Shown in pieces: positions 25,398 through 35,020 of a DNA stretch of 41,867 bases. The stretch is from an uncultured Clostridia bacterium (lineage in GTDB: Bacteria > Bacillota > Clostridia > TANB77 > CAG-508). The DNA lies in the NCBI GenBank assembly GCA_944388735.1, contig CALXJX010000009.1, positions 1 to 41,867 on the forward strand. The letters run 5' to 3'. Position 1 is the stretch's first letter; every line of letters starts with the position of its first letter. Under the pieces are notes generated by a model, which worked only from the letters and a program-made list of their open reading frames with translations, was not told the DNA's origin and made no database searches. The position numbers and the translations under genes are program-made.

Positions 25398-28121
25398 TTG
25401 GAAAAATTCGTTTTAATAGATGGAAATAGTATAATGAATAGAGCATTTTATGGAATCATGGGAAGTAAAATGTTAACAACAAAAGACGGAAAATACACAA
25501 ATGCGATATATGGATTTTTAGCAATTCTATTTAAACTAATAGAAGATGTAAAACCAGAATATATGGCAGTAGCTTTTGACCTAAAAGCTCCAACCGCAAG
25601 ACATAAAATGTATGAAGGATATAAAGCAAATAGAAAAGGAATGCCAGACGAATTAGCAGAACAAATGCCAATTATTAAAGAAATATTAAGAGCCATGAAT
25701 ATTGATATTATAGAAAAGGAAGGATATGAAGCTGATGATGTAATAGGAACATTATCAAGATATGGGGAAAAACAGGGATTAGAAGTTATTATTTTATCAG
25801 GAGATAGAGATACATTTCAATTAGCAACAGACAAAGTTACGATTAGAATACCTAGGACAAAAGGAGGAAAAACGGAAACAGATTTATTTGACAGAAATAA
25901 AATTATAGAAACGTACAAAATAGAGCCAAAGCAATTAATTGATGTAAAAGGATTACAAGGAGATACATCAGATAATATTCCAGGAGTACCGGGAGTAGGA
26001 GAAAAAACAGCTTTAAATTTAATACAAAAATATGGTTCAATAGAAAATTTGTATGAAAAAATAGAAAATGGAGAAGATGATTTAAAAGGAAAACAAAGAG
26101 AAAAGATAGCAGAAAATAAGGAATTAGCAGTCTTATCTAAAACATTAGGAACTATCAATTTGGAAGTTCCAATAGAAGATACTTTGGAAAATTTTAAAGT
26201 CGAAGACTGGGACAAACCTAAGGTTCTAGAATTATTCAAAGAATTGAATTTTAATAGATATATAGATAGATTTTCTTTAAGAGGAGAAAATACTTCGAAA
26301 GAAGAAAACAAAGAAATGTTCCATAAAATAGATAAAACAAGAGAAGAAATAATAAAATTAATAAAAGAACAAAAAAAGATGATTTTTTATATAGGAACAA
26401 ATAAGGATGAAAATGAAGAAAAAATCATAAAAGAAAAAATTTCTAATATTTCAATATATAATGAAGAAAAACAAGAAGCATACTATTTAAATTTAGAGAA
26501 TGATTTAATTCAAGAATTTAAAGAAATTTTAGAAGATAGAGAAATAACAAAAACAAGTATAAATTTGACAAAAACATATATATTATTAAAACAAGAAGAT
26601 ATAACTTTAGAGGGAATAGACTATGATATATCAATAGCTGCATATATACTAAATCCTACAAATAATAAACTGGATATTGATAATTTAATAGAACAATATT
26701 TAGAAATCAATGTGCAAGAATATATAGGAGAAAAAAAGGAACAAGTAGAACAAATTAATTTATTTGATTCTATGATAGATTCAAACGAAAATACAGAATC
26801 TGAAAAAGAAGAAAATATATTAAAAAGTAAATATGAATTATATGTATATTCTATTTCAAAAATAAAAGAAATCACACTAAAAAAACTAGAAGAAATTAAT
26901 GCTTTAGATTTATTTTATAAAATAGACATGCCAACAGTGGAAGTTTTATCAAATATGCAGTGGAATGGAATGTATGTAGATGAAGAAGAATTAACAAAGT
27001 TTGGAGAAGAATTGTCTTCAAAAATAGAAGAATTAACAAAAATTATACACGAAATGGCAGGAGAAGATTTTAATATAAATTCTACAAAACAGTTAGGTGA
27101 AATTCTTTTTGAAAAAATGAAATTACCAGTTATAAAGAAAAATAAAAGTGGATATTCAACAGATGTAGATGTGCTAGAAAAATTAAGAAGAGAAGACCCA
27201 ATTATTCAAAAAATATTGGATTATAGGCAATTAATGAAATTAAATTCAACATATATAGAAGGGCTAAAGCCATATATAAATCCGAAAACAAAAAGAATAC
27301 ACTCATTTTTCCATCAGACTATAACAGCAACAGGTAGAATAAGTTCAACAGAACCCAATTTACAAAATATACCTACAAGATTTGAATTAGGAAAAAGAGT
27401 TAGAAAAATATTTAAACCGGCAGAAGAAAACGTATATTTAGATGCTGACTACTCGCAAATTGAATTAAGAGTATTAGCACATATTTCTAATGATGAAAAC
27501 ATGATACAAGCATTTAATAATGGTGAAGATATTCATAAACAGGCCGCGTCAAAAGTATTTAAAACACCAATTGACCAAGTAACAAAAGCTCAAAGAAGTG
27601 ATGCAAAAGCTGTAAATTTTGGAATTGTATATGGAATAAGTGATTTTGGATTAGGAGAACAATTAGGAATATCAAGGAAAAAAGCTAAACAATATATTGA
27701 TGAATATTTAGAGCAATATTCAGGAATAAAGAAATTTATGGAAGATATTACAGAAAAAGCTAAAGAAAAAGGATATGTAGAAACTTTATTCCATAGAAGA
27801 AGATATATACCAGAATTAAAATCTAATAATTATATGGTTCGTCAATTTGGAGCAAGAGCAGCAATGAATACACCTATCCAAGGAACAGCAGCAGATATTA
27901 TGAAGATAGCAATGATTAATGTATATAAGGAATTAAAAAATAAAGGATTAAAATCAAAAATTGTTTTACAAGTTCATGATGAAATGATGATAGAGACACC
28001 ATTAAATGAGATTGAAGATGTAAAACAAATAATGAAGAAATGTATGGAGTCTGCAATAGAATTAAAAGTACCTTTAGTTGTTGATATATCTGAGGCTACT
28101 AATTGGTATGAATGTAAATAA
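25398..28121 (+). CDS. polA: DNA polymerase I
   Basis: A 907-aa repair and primer-removal polymerase. The N-terminal 5'-3' exonuclease (about 1-290) has VLIDGNSIMNRAFYG, GYEADDVIGTL and SGDRDTFQLA. The middle domain (about 310-510) keeps the fold but lacks the DxE metal-binding motif, so proofreading is probably absent, as in several Bacillus/Clostridium enzymes. The polymerase domain has motif A LDADYSQIELRVLAHIS, motif B KAVNFGIVYGISDFGLG and motif C QVHDEMM. The start is TTG preceded by AAGGAGGA. It has its own promoter after hairpin A4. Confidence 0.97.
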   Translation: MEKFVLIDGNSIMNRAFYGIMGSKMLTTKDGKYTNAIYGFLAILFKLIEDVKPEYMAVAFDLKAPTARHKMYEGYKANRKGMPDELAEQMPIIKEILRAMNIDIIEKEGYEADDVIGTLSRYGEKQGLEVIILSGDRDTFQLATDKVTIRIPRTKGGKTETDLFDRNKIIETYKIEPKQLIDVKGLQGDTSDNIPGVPGVGEKTALNLIQKYGSIENLYEKIENGEDDLKGKQREKIAENKELAVLSKTLGTINLEVPIEDTLENFKVEDWDKPKVLELFKELNFNRYIDRFSLRGENTSKEENKEMFHKIDKTREEIIKLIKEQKKMIFYIGTNKDENEEKIIKEKISNISIYNEEKQEAYYLNLENDLIQEFKEILEDREITKTSINLTKTYILLKQEDITLEGIDYDISIAAYILNPTNNKLDIDNLIEQYLEINVQEYIGEKKEQVEQINLFDSMIDSNENTESEKEENILKSKYELYVYSISKIKEITLKKLEEINALDLFYKIDMPTVEVLSNMQWNGMYVDEEELTKFGEELSSKIEELTKIIHEMAGEDFNINSTKQLGEILFEKMKLPVIKKNKSGYSTDVDVLEKLRREDPIIQKILDYRQLMKLNSTYIEGLKPYINPKTKRIHSFFHQTITATGRISSTEPNLQNIPTRFELGKRVRKIFKPAEENVYLDADYSQIELRVLAHISNDENMIQAFNNGEDIHKQAASKVFKTPIDQVTKAQRSDAKAVNFGIVYGISDFGLGEQLGISRKKAKQYIDEYLEQYSGIKKFMEDITEKAKEKGYVETLFHRRRYIPELKSNNYMVRQFGARAAMNTPIQGTAADIMKIAMINVYKELKNKGLKSKIVLQVHDEMMIETPLNEIEDVKQIMKKCMESAIELKVPLVVDISEATNWYECK

Positions 28122-28217
28122 TTGAATTATATTTGCAAAACTGCGATTTGATAAGAAGTAAAAAGCTAATATAAAAGAGGGAAGTTTATATCATTGAAAA
28201 ATAGAGGAGAGATAATT

Positions 28218-28793
28218 TTGAAAAAGCTATTACTAAATAAGAAGCTTATAGCGATAGGCATAGTAATTGTAATTATAGCGATTTTTGTATTATTATTTAA
28301 AGACAATATAATGAAAATGATATATCCAAAAAAATATGAAGAATATGTTTCAATTTATGCCGATAAATATCAAGTTGGAGAAAATTTGATTTTTGCACTA
28401 ATTAAAGCAGAGAGCAATTTTAATAAAGATAGTGTTTCAAATAAAGGAGCTATTGGATTAATGCAATTAATGGAGGAAACAGCGATAGATGTGGCAAATA
28501 AAAATAATATAGAATTGGATAAGGAAAATATAAGGGAAGATTTGTTAAAGGTAGATAAAAATATCGATATAGGTACGAAATATTTAAGTATGATGCTCGA
28601 AAGATATGGGAATATAGAAATTGCTTTGGCAGCATATAATGCAGGAATTGGCACTGTTGATAATTGGATAGAAAAGGGGATTATCAATTCTGATGGTTCT
28701 AATATAGAAAATATTCCATATAAAGAAACTAATATATACGTTAGGAAGATTTTGCGAGATTATAAAATTTATAGTTCTTTATATGAAGGATAG
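28218..28793 (+). CDS. Membrane-anchored lytic transglycosylase (SLT domain)
   Basis: A 191-aa enzyme with one N-terminal membrane anchor (about 8-30) and a Slt70-type catalytic domain. FALIKAESNFNKDSVSNKGA carries the catalytic Glu, GLMQLMEETA is the second family signature, and IGTKYLSMMLERYGNIEIAL with AAYNAGIGTVDNWI forms the third. It cleaves peptidoglycan glycan strands outside the membrane. The start is uncertain: a TTG at 28194 and a TTG at 28218 both have purine-rich sites; AGAGGAGAG at ideal spacing favours 28218. It follows polA by about 95 bases, probably as the same unit. Confidence 0.9.
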   Translation: MKKLLLNKKLIAIGIVIVIIAIFVLLFKDNIMKMIYPKKYEEYVSIYADKYQVGENLIFALIKAESNFNKDSVSNKGAIGLMQLMEETAIDVANKNNIELDKENIREDLLKVDKNIDIGTKYLSMMLERYGNIEIALAAYNAGIGTVDNWIEKGIINSDGSNIENIPYKETNIYVRKILRDYKIYSSLYEG

Positions 28794-28811
28794 AGCTATA
28801 ATTATTAAAAG

Positions 28812-29006
28812 AATATTGATATATTAATATTTCATAGATTTTTCGGCTCAATACAATATTTAAGAATTTATAATATGATTTATTGAGCCTCTTTCACTCA
28901 AACCCTCTCGTTCCTCGAATACCGTGAACATTCCTCAATAAATCATATAACAAATTCTAAAATATCTCCAATAACATTCAAAATCCATTCAATATTAATA
29001 TATCAA
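28812..29006 (+). repeat. Palindromic element D
   Basis: The outer arms at 28812-28831 and 28991-29006 pair, and the inner arms at 28863-28887 and 28934-28958 pair nearly perfectly. The core contains CCCTCTCGTTCCTCGAAT and ACCGTGAACATTCCTC; its complement has AACGAGAGG and a TTCACGG block that recall the conserved interior of the A elements. It may be a distant member of the same class. Confidence 0.6.
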
Positions 29007-29083
29007 CATTTTTTAGTTTATTATAAAGGCTATAAATTGTAACAAAAAGTTACGCGAAAAATAAAAATAAAGTAAAAAAAGTA

Positions 29084-29112
29084 TTGATATTTTAGAATAA
29101 TTGTAATATAAT
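29084..29112 (+). promoter_or_regulatory. Promoter of mreB
   Basis: TTGATA (29084-29089) and TATAAT (29107-29112) have a 17-base spacer. Confidence 0.7.
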
Positions 29113-29166
29113 CGTAACATAATTGTAATAGAAGAGAAATAAAAAATGAGAAGGGAAGATAAATAC

Positions 29167-30177
29167 ATGTTTAAGTTCGGTTTAGGTCAAGATATAGGAA
29201 TTGATTTAGGAACTGCTACTGTAATAGCATACATAAAAGGAAAAGGAATAGTTCTTAGAGAACCTTCAGTTGTTGCAGTAGATAACAATACAGGAGAAGT
29301 TTTAGCAGTAGGACAAGAAGCTAGAAGAATGCTTGGTAGAACCCCTGGGAATATAGTAGCAACGAGACCATTAAGAGAAGGTGTTATTTCAGACTATACT
29401 GTTACGGAAAAAATGTTAAAACATTTTATTAATAAAGTATGCGGAAAATTTATATTTGCACCAAGAATAATGATATGTATCCCTTCGCAAGTAACAGAAG
29501 TTGAGAAAAAAGCAGTTATAGATGCAGCTTCACAAGCCGGAGCAAGAAAAGTCTATTTAATAGAAGAGCCAATAGCAGCAGCAATAGGAGCCGGAATAGA
29601 TATTTCAAAACCATCTGGAAATATGGTTGTAGATATTGGTGGAGGAACAACAGATATTGCAGTTATCTCATTAGGAGGCTCAGTAGTAAGTACATCTTTA
29701 AAGGTAGCAGGGGATAAATTTGACGAAGCAATTGTAAAATATATAAAAAAGAAACATAACATAATGATAGGAGAAAGAACAGCAGAAGACTTAAAAGTTA
29801 ATATAGGTTGTGTATATCCAAAAATACAAGATATAGAAATGGATATAAGAGGAAGAGATTTAGTAACAGGACTTCCAAAAACTCTAACAGTACATTCTAG
29901 TGAAATGTTAGAAGCTTTGATAGAACCTGCTATGATGATAGTAGATGCAGTTCATTCTGTATTAGAAAGAACACCACCAGAGCTTGCAGCAGATATTAGT
30001 GATAAAGGAATATATATGACAGGAGGAGGATGCTTGCTAGACGGATTAGATAAATTATTGCAAGAGAAAACGGGTATTAATGTTATGATTGCACAAGATA
30101 CTGTATCTTGTGTTGCGCTAGGAACAGGAAAGGCATTAGATAACTTAGATGCTTTAGAAGGAAAAGCAAGAGCTTAA
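29167..30177 (+). CDS. mreB: Rod shape-determining protein MreB/Mbl
   Basis: A 336-aa bacterial actin that guides elongation-type peptidoglycan synthesis along the membrane. The ATPase motifs are intact: phosphate 1 GIDLGTATVIAY, connect 1 IEEPIAAAIGAG, phosphate 2 VDIGGGTTDIAVISLGG, adenosine motif YMTGGGCLLDGL. MFKFGLGQD fits the short family N-terminus. An earlier ATG at 29146 exists, but AGAAGGGAAG favours 29167. No mreC, mreD or RodA genes are adjacent, so this is a stand-alone copy of the Mbl or MreBH type. Element B2 starts right at its stop codon. Confidence 0.93.
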   Translation: MFKFGLGQDIGIDLGTATVIAYIKGKGIVLREPSVVAVDNNTGEVLAVGQEARRMLGRTPGNIVATRPLREGVISDYTVTEKMLKHFINKVCGKFIFAPRIMICIPSQVTEVEKKAVIDAASQAGARKVYLIEEPIAAAIGAGIDISKPSGNMVVDIGGGTTDIAVISLGGSVVSTSLKVAGDKFDEAIVKYIKKKHNIMIGERTAEDLKVNIGCVYPKIQDIEMDIRGRDLVTGLPKTLTVHSSEMLEALIEPAMMIVDAVHSVLERTPPELAADISDKGIYMTGGGCLLDGLDKLLQEKTGINVMIAQDTVSCVALGTGKALDNLDALEGKARA

Positions 30178-30327
30178 AAGAACAATAGCGGACGTCTTTA
30201 ACATTTTATCTGTTTATGACATTTTAAAACCCTCTCGCACGCCAAATTTTACACAAGTAAAATTTGTATGCTGATTTAGAGAGAAGCGACGTCCTTGAAT
30301 AGGAAAAATCGATTTTTTCCTATTCAA
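30178..30327 (+). repeat. Structured element B2
   Basis: It opens with AAGAACAATAGCGGACGTC, as B1 does. An outer GGACGTC/GACGTCC pairing and a middle hairpin AAATTTTAC/GTAAAATTT follow. It closes with a strong hairpin at 30295-30327 (TTGAATAGGAAAAA with its complement). It directly follows the mreB stop codon. Confidence 0.65.
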
Positions 30328-30333
30328 GAAAAA

Positions 30334-30361
30334 AATCCAGCTTGATAAAAGTTGGATTTTA
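30334..30361 (+). terminator. Terminator-like hairpin before mtaB
   Basis: AATCCAGCTT and AAGTTGGATT pair around GATAA and are followed by a short T run, ending the mreB unit. Confidence 0.6.
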
Positions 30362-30402
30362 ATAGTATAATGGGCATAACATAAGAAAGGGAATATAATA
30401 AA

Positions 30403-31710
30403 ATGAACAATGTAGCTTTTATTACATTAGGTTGTAAAGTAAATCAGTACGAAACAAATGCAATGACACAGCAATTTGTAGAAAAAGGATATAAAATAGT
30501 AGAACAACATGAAAAAGCAGATATATATATAATAAATACCTGCACAGTAACAAATATGTCAGATAGAAAATCAAGACAGATGCTTAGAAAAGTAAAAGAA
30601 ATAAATCCACAAGCAATAGTTGTTGCTTGTGGATGTTATGTACAAGTAGCTAGTGAAGAAGTAGAAAATATAAAAGAAATTGATTTGGTATTAGGAAATA
30701 ACGAGAAAAAAAATATAGTTGAATCAGTCGAAAAGTATATAAGTAGTTTAAGCAAAAAGGAAAATCAAAAAATAATGCAAGTAGAAGATGTTATGCATCA
30801 AAAAGAATTTGTGGAATTTGGAGATGTTACATATACAGAAAAAACAAGAGCAGTTATAAAAGTACAAGACGGATGTGACAGGTTTTGTTCATATTGTATA
30901 ATTCCATTTGCTAGAGGAAGAGTAAGAAGTAGGAAGCCAGAAAATATTCTTTCAGAAATACAAAAAATAGCAAATGAAAATATTAAAGAAGTTGTTATAA
31001 CAGGGATACATATAGCTTCTTATGGAAAAGATTTCGAAGAAGAATATAGATTAATAGATTTATTAGAGGCAATAAATGAAATAAAAGGAATAGAAAGAAT
31101 TCGACTAGGCTCTTTAGAACCACTACTAATAACAAAAGAGTTTGCAGAAAGATTGTCAAAACTTGAAAAAATATGTCATCATTTTCATTTATCTTTGCAA
31201 AGTGGATGTGATGAAACATTAAAGAGAATGAATAGAAGATATACAGCAGAGCAATTTAAAGAAATTGTGAAAATACTAAGAAATACATATAAAGATGTTG
31301 TCCTAACAACAGACATCATCGTAGGGTTTCCAGGAGAAACAGAGGAAGAATTTGAAAAAACATACACATTTTTAAAAGAAGTAGAATTTTATAAAATGCA
31401 TGTATTTAAATATTCACCAAGAAAAGGAACAAAAGCAGCTCAGATGAAAGGACAGATAGACGGAAAAGTAAAAGAAGAAAGAAGCCAAAAATTAATAGAA
31501 TTGTCAAATGAAAATGAAAAAAGATATAATCAAAGATATGTTGGAAAAAAAGTAGAAATTTTATTTGAAGAAGAAAAGCAAGGTTATTATAGAGGACATA
31601 CTAAAAATTATATATTAGCATATTGTAAATCAGAAAGAAATTTAGAAAATCAAATAATACAGGCAACTTGTAAATCAGCAGAGAATGACCATATATTAGT
31701 AGAATTGTAG
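30403..31710 (+). CDS. mtaB: tRNA (N6-threonylcarbamoyladenosine(37)-C2)-methylthiotransferase MtaB
   Basis: A 435-aa radical-SAM methylthiotransferase that converts t6A37 to ms2t6A37. The N-terminal UPF0004 domain has Cys11, Cys47 and a CGC pair (76-78) for the auxiliary Fe-S cluster. The radical-SAM motif CDRFCSYC gives Cys158, Cys162 and Cys165. RSRKPENILSEI and GFPGETEEEFEKT follow, and a C-terminal TRAM domain (about 370-435) binds RNA. TLGCKVNQYE at the N-terminus is the MtaB signature and separates it from MiaB and RimO. AAAGGG precedes the ATG. Confidence 0.95.
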   Translation: MNNVAFITLGCKVNQYETNAMTQQFVEKGYKIVEQHEKADIYIINTCTVTNMSDRKSRQMLRKVKEINPQAIVVACGCYVQVASEEVENIKEIDLVLGNNEKKNIVESVEKYISSLSKKENQKIMQVEDVMHQKEFVEFGDVTYTEKTRAVIKVQDGCDRFCSYCIIPFARGRVRSRKPENILSEIQKIANENIKEVVITGIHIASYGKDFEEEYRLIDLLEAINEIKGIERIRLGSLEPLLITKEFAERLSKLEKICHHFHLSLQSGCDETLKRMNRRYTAEQFKEIVKILRNTYKDVVLTTDIIVGFPGETEEEFEKTYTFLKEVEFYKMHVFKYSPRKGTKAAQMKGQIDGKVKEERSQKLIELSNENEKRYNQRYVGKKVEILFEEEKQGYYRGHTKNYILAYCKSERNLENQIIQATCKSAENDHILVEL

Positions 31711-31762
31711 AAATGTAACAAAAATGTAATAATTGTGTAACTAATATTTAATATAAAATTAC

Positions 31763-31791
31763 TTGATAAATATTTAAATATATAGTATAAA
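31763..31791 (+). promoter_or_regulatory. Promoter of the small protein gene
   Basis: TTGATA (31763-31768) and TATAAA (31786-31791) are 17 bases apart. Confidence 0.55.
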
Positions 31792-31830
31792 TATAGTAAA
31801 GATTGGATGATTACGAAGGAGGAAAAGAAA

Positions 31831-32169
31831 ATGGCAGATTTAGGTGAAGAAATGAATAATTTAACAGGTGTATATGGCGGAGTAGAATTTAATAATGGAC
31901 AAAACAATGAGCAAGGACAACAATTTGAACAAGCTTCAACAAATGTTAATGGGAAAAATTTACCAGTAAAAAGAGGATTTTGGTCAAGCTTTAAAGCATT
32001 TTGGTTACAAGATATAAATTGGAATAAAGAAATAAGAGTTGAATTAACACCAAAACAACAAAAAGTTGAAGACGAAATTAATGAGTTTTTACATCAAGAA
32101 ATTACATTTGAAAAAATACATGACTTTTTATTCCAAGAAGTTACATTTGGTAAAAAAAGTAAAGTATAA
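31831..32169 (+). CDS. Small cytoplasmic protein with a repeated aromatic motif
   Basis: I do not recognise this 112-aa protein. The first 50 residues are Asn/Gln/Gly-rich and probably disordered. A basic RGFWSSFKAFWLQDINWNK segment follows, then a helical acidic region with an internal near-repeat: HQEITFEKIHDFLFQ and EVTFGKK share a (Q/E)(I/V)TF pattern. No signal peptide or membrane segment is visible. AAGGAGG stands nine bases before the ATG; an upstream in-frame ATG at 31807 has no comparable site. It has its own promoter and is followed by hairpin element E, so it appears monocistronic. Confidence 0.6.
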   Translation: MADLGEEMNNLTGVYGGVEFNNGQNNEQGQQFEQASTNVNGKNLPVKRGFWSSFKAFWLQDINWNKEIRVELTPKQQKVEDEINEFLHQEITFEKIHDFLFQEVTFGKKSKV

Positions 32170-32175
32170 AGATAT

Positions 32176-32277
32176 TAATAATTCAGCAAGTGATTGAGGA
32201 AGAGTGATTTTTTCCCCAATCATTTTTTTAAGTTATAAGAAATTGCATTTCTTATAACTTAAAAAATATTATTGCAC
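32176..32277 (+). repeat. Palindromic element E
   Basis: A 20-bp perfect stem (32224-32243 with 32247-32266, three-base loop) lies inside a weaker pairing of AATAAT with ATTATT. Upstream, TGATTGAGG pairs with CCCCAATCA. The terminal hairpin resembles the last hairpin of elements B1 and B2 in size and A/T pattern. Confidence 0.6.
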
Positions 32278-32381
32278 AGAAAAATAGAAAAGATGTTATA
32301 AAAAGTGTAGCACAAAATAGAAAAATGTGTTATACTTTTTTTATTGAAAAGATGCTTTAATAAAAAAGGAATGATTATCAA

Positions 32382-33743
32382 ATGGCTAAAAATAAGACAG
32401 TATTCGTTTGTAGCGAATGTGGCAACGAATCAAGTAAATGGCTTGGAAAATGTCCAGCATGTAATAGTTGGAACAGTTTTTATGAACAGAAAGTAGTTGA
32501 AACTAAAAATCATAGTATAAAAGGAGATATAAAAGCAGTTACTCCACAAACATTAAATTCCTACGAAGCAAAAGAAACAATAAGAACATCAACAGGATTT
32601 GAAGAATTGGATAGAGTACTTGGAGGCGGTTTAGTAAAAGGTTCGTTGATTTTATTAGGAGGAGAACCGGGAATAGGAAAATCAACTTTAATTCTTCAAA
32701 TTTGTGATAAGGTAAAAGGAGAAGGAAAAGTTTTATATGTTTCAGGGGAGGAATCAGCAGAACAAATAAAATTAAGAGCAGATAGATTAGGAATTGATAA
32801 TGAAGACATAATGTTTCTAGGAGAAACAGATATAGATATAGTCAACAATGTTATTATAGAACTAAATCCTAAGCTTGTTATTATTGATTCTATTCAAACT
32901 ATGTATTCAGAAGATATAACAGCAGCAGCAGGAAGTGTAAGTCAAGTTAGAGAAATTACATCACAAGTAATGAGAGTTTGTAAATCAAGATCCATTACAA
33001 CAATTATAATAGGACATGTTACAAAAGAAGGAAATATAGCAGGACCAAGAGTATTAGAACATATGGTAGATACTGTTTTATATCTTGAAGGAGAAAGATA
33101 CTTTTCATATAGAATATTAAGAGGAGTAAAAAATAGATTTGGCTCTACAAACGAAATTGGAATGTTTGAAATGAGAGAAGAAGGAATGTGTGAAATTTCA
33201 AATCCTTCTGATGTATTAATTTCAGAAAGAGAAGACAATCCGGCAGGATCATGCATAGTTGCATCAATAGAAGGGACAAGAGCCATTTTAGTAGAGTTAC
33301 AAGCATTAACTATACAAAGTTCATTTGGATTTCCAAGAAGAACTGCAAACGGAATAGATTTTAATAGACTAACACTATTAATTGCAGTATTAGAAAAAAG
33401 AGCAAATTTGATGTTAGATTCGCAAGATGTATATTTAAATGTTGTAGGAGGAATAAAACTAAATGAACCAGCGATAGACTTAGGAATTGTAATGGTTACA
33501 GCTTCAATTTTTAAAAATATATCAATACCAAAAGATATGGTAATAATGGGAGAAGTTGGTTTGACAGGAGAAATTAGGAGAATTAATTTGATAGAGAAAA
33601 GGCTAAAAGAAGCAGAAAAATTAGGCTTTAAGCAATGTATAATTCCAGAAAGTAACAAAAAACTCTTGAAAGATAATTACAAATTAGATATAATTGGAGT
33701 CAAGAATGTAAATGAAGCAATGAAAAAAATAGGACTTAAATAA
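32382..33743 (+). CDS. radA: DNA repair protein RadA
   Basis: A 453-aa RecA-like branch-migration factor. It has an N-terminal zinc finger with Cys10, Cys13, Cys24 and Cys27, and Walker A GGEPGIGKST (93-102). The RadA-specific KNRFGSTNEIGMFEM motif and a C-terminal Lon-like domain ending in IPESNKKLLKD...VNEAM are also present. AAAGGAATG is upstream of the ATG. It precedes disA by 145 bases, the classical clostridial/bacilli order in which RadA also modulates DisA activity. Confidence 0.97.
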   Translation: MAKNKTVFVCSECGNESSKWLGKCPACNSWNSFYEQKVVETKNHSIKGDIKAVTPQTLNSYEAKETIRTSTGFEELDRVLGGGLVKGSLILLGGEPGIGKSTLILQICDKVKGEGKVLYVSGEESAEQIKLRADRLGIDNEDIMFLGETDIDIVNNVIIELNPKLVIIDSIQTMYSEDITAAAGSVSQVREITSQVMRVCKSRSITTIIIGHVTKEGNIAGPRVLEHMVDTVLYLEGERYFSYRILRGVKNRFGSTNEIGMFEMREEGMCEISNPSDVLISEREDNPAGSCIVASIEGTRAILVELQALTIQSSFGFPRRTANGIDFNRLTLLIAVLEKRANLMLDSQDVYLNVVGGIKLNEPAIDLGIVMVTASIFKNISIPKDMVIMGEVGLTGEIRRINLIEKRLKEAEKLGFKQCIIPESNKKLLKDNYKLDIIGVKNVNEAMKKIGLK

Positions 33744-33888
33744 TCTTTAGCAAGAAAGGTGAATAATAAAATTATTGTAATTTTTCACAGTTATTAGAAA
33801 TAACACAATGTAAAAAATAGGTTCAAGAAAAATCATATAACTGTATGATAAACATTAAATTATATAAAAACGAAGGAAGGAGAAGAGG

Positions 33889-34968
33889 TTGAGAAAAGGA
33901 AAAGAAGATGATATAACAGAAATTTTAAAATTAATAGCTCCGGGAACACCAATCAGAGACGGTTTAGAGAATATTTTGAGAGCAAAAACAGGAGCATTAC
34001 TTTTAATAACAGATAATAATGAGGTATTAAAGCAAGTAGTAGATGGCGGATTTACGATTAATGAAGACTATACATCTTCTAAACTATATGAACTTGCAAA
34101 AATGGATGGAGCAATTGTATTAAGTGGAGACTTAAAGAAAATCTTATATGCAAATGCACAATTAATTCCTTCTTATGAAATTCCAACATTAGAAACAGGA
34201 ACTAGGCATAGAACAGCAGAAAGAACAGCTAAACAGACAGGAGAATTAGTAATTAGTATATCTCAAAGAAGAAATATCATAACAGTATTTAAAGGTAATT
34301 ATAGATATGTCTTAGAAGATACAGAAGTAGTTCTAAACAAGGCAAATCAAGCAATACAAACACTAGAAAAATATAAAAAAGTATTTGATACTAAATTAAA
34401 TATCTTGAACGAATATGAATTTAATGATATAGTAACATTAGAAAATGTAATTGTGGCAATTCAAAGAGCTGAAATGGTAATGAGAATTGTTGAAGAAATA
34501 CAAAGACAGATTTATGAACTCGGAGACGATGGAAGGCTAGTAAAAATGCAACTAGAAGAACTTATTGGAGGAATGGAGAAAGAAGAATTACTAATAATAA
34601 AAGACTACATGGCACCATCAAAGAAAAAGAGAACACCTGAAAAAGTAGTTGAAGAGTTAGAAGAATTATCTTATGAAGACATCACAAAAGAAAATTCAAT
34701 AGCAAAATTACTAGGATATGATAGTTTTGATAATTATGATGAAATAAGTGTTTATACAAGAGGATATCGTGTTTTAAGTAAAATTCCAAGAATGCCTTCA
34801 AATATAGTAGAAAATTTAGTAGATTCATTTAAATCTTTTCAGCACATTTTAGCTGCTGACATAGAAAGCTTAGATGATGTTGACGGAATTGGTGAAGTAA
34901 GAGCAAAAACAATTAAGCAATCATTAAAAAGAATGCAAGAACAATTTGTCTTTGATAATTTAATTTGA
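33889..34968 (+). CDS. disA: Diadenylate cyclase DisA
   Basis: A 359-aa octameric DNA-integrity scanner that makes c-di-AMP from two ATP. The DAC domain (about 1-145) has DGA at 73-75 and TGTRHRTAERTAKQTG (103-118) with the RHR motif. A helical linker follows, and the C-terminal helix-hairpin-helix domain (ADIESLDDVDGIGEVRAKTI, about 320-340) binds branched DNA. The start is TTG, preceded by GAAGGAGAAGAGG. It lies directly after radA. Confidence 0.97.
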   Translation: MRKGKEDDITEILKLIAPGTPIRDGLENILRAKTGALLLITDNNEVLKQVVDGGFTINEDYTSSKLYELAKMDGAIVLSGDLKKILYANAQLIPSYEIPTLETGTRHRTAERTAKQTGELVISISQRRNIITVFKGNYRYVLEDTEVVLNKANQAIQTLEKYKKVFDTKLNILNEYEFNDIVTLENVIVAIQRAEMVMRIVEEIQRQIYELGDDGRLVKMQLEELIGGMEKEELLIIKDYMAPSKKKRTPEKVVEELEELSYEDITKENSIAKLLGYDSFDNYDEISVYTRGYRVLSKIPRMPSNIVENLVDSFKSFQHILAADIESLDDVDGIGEVRAKTIKQSLKRMQEQFVFDNLI

Positions 34969-35020
34969 AACACTTAACAACTTTTAAGTTAAAGATATAA
35001 AGAAAGGAATGGAATTTAAA

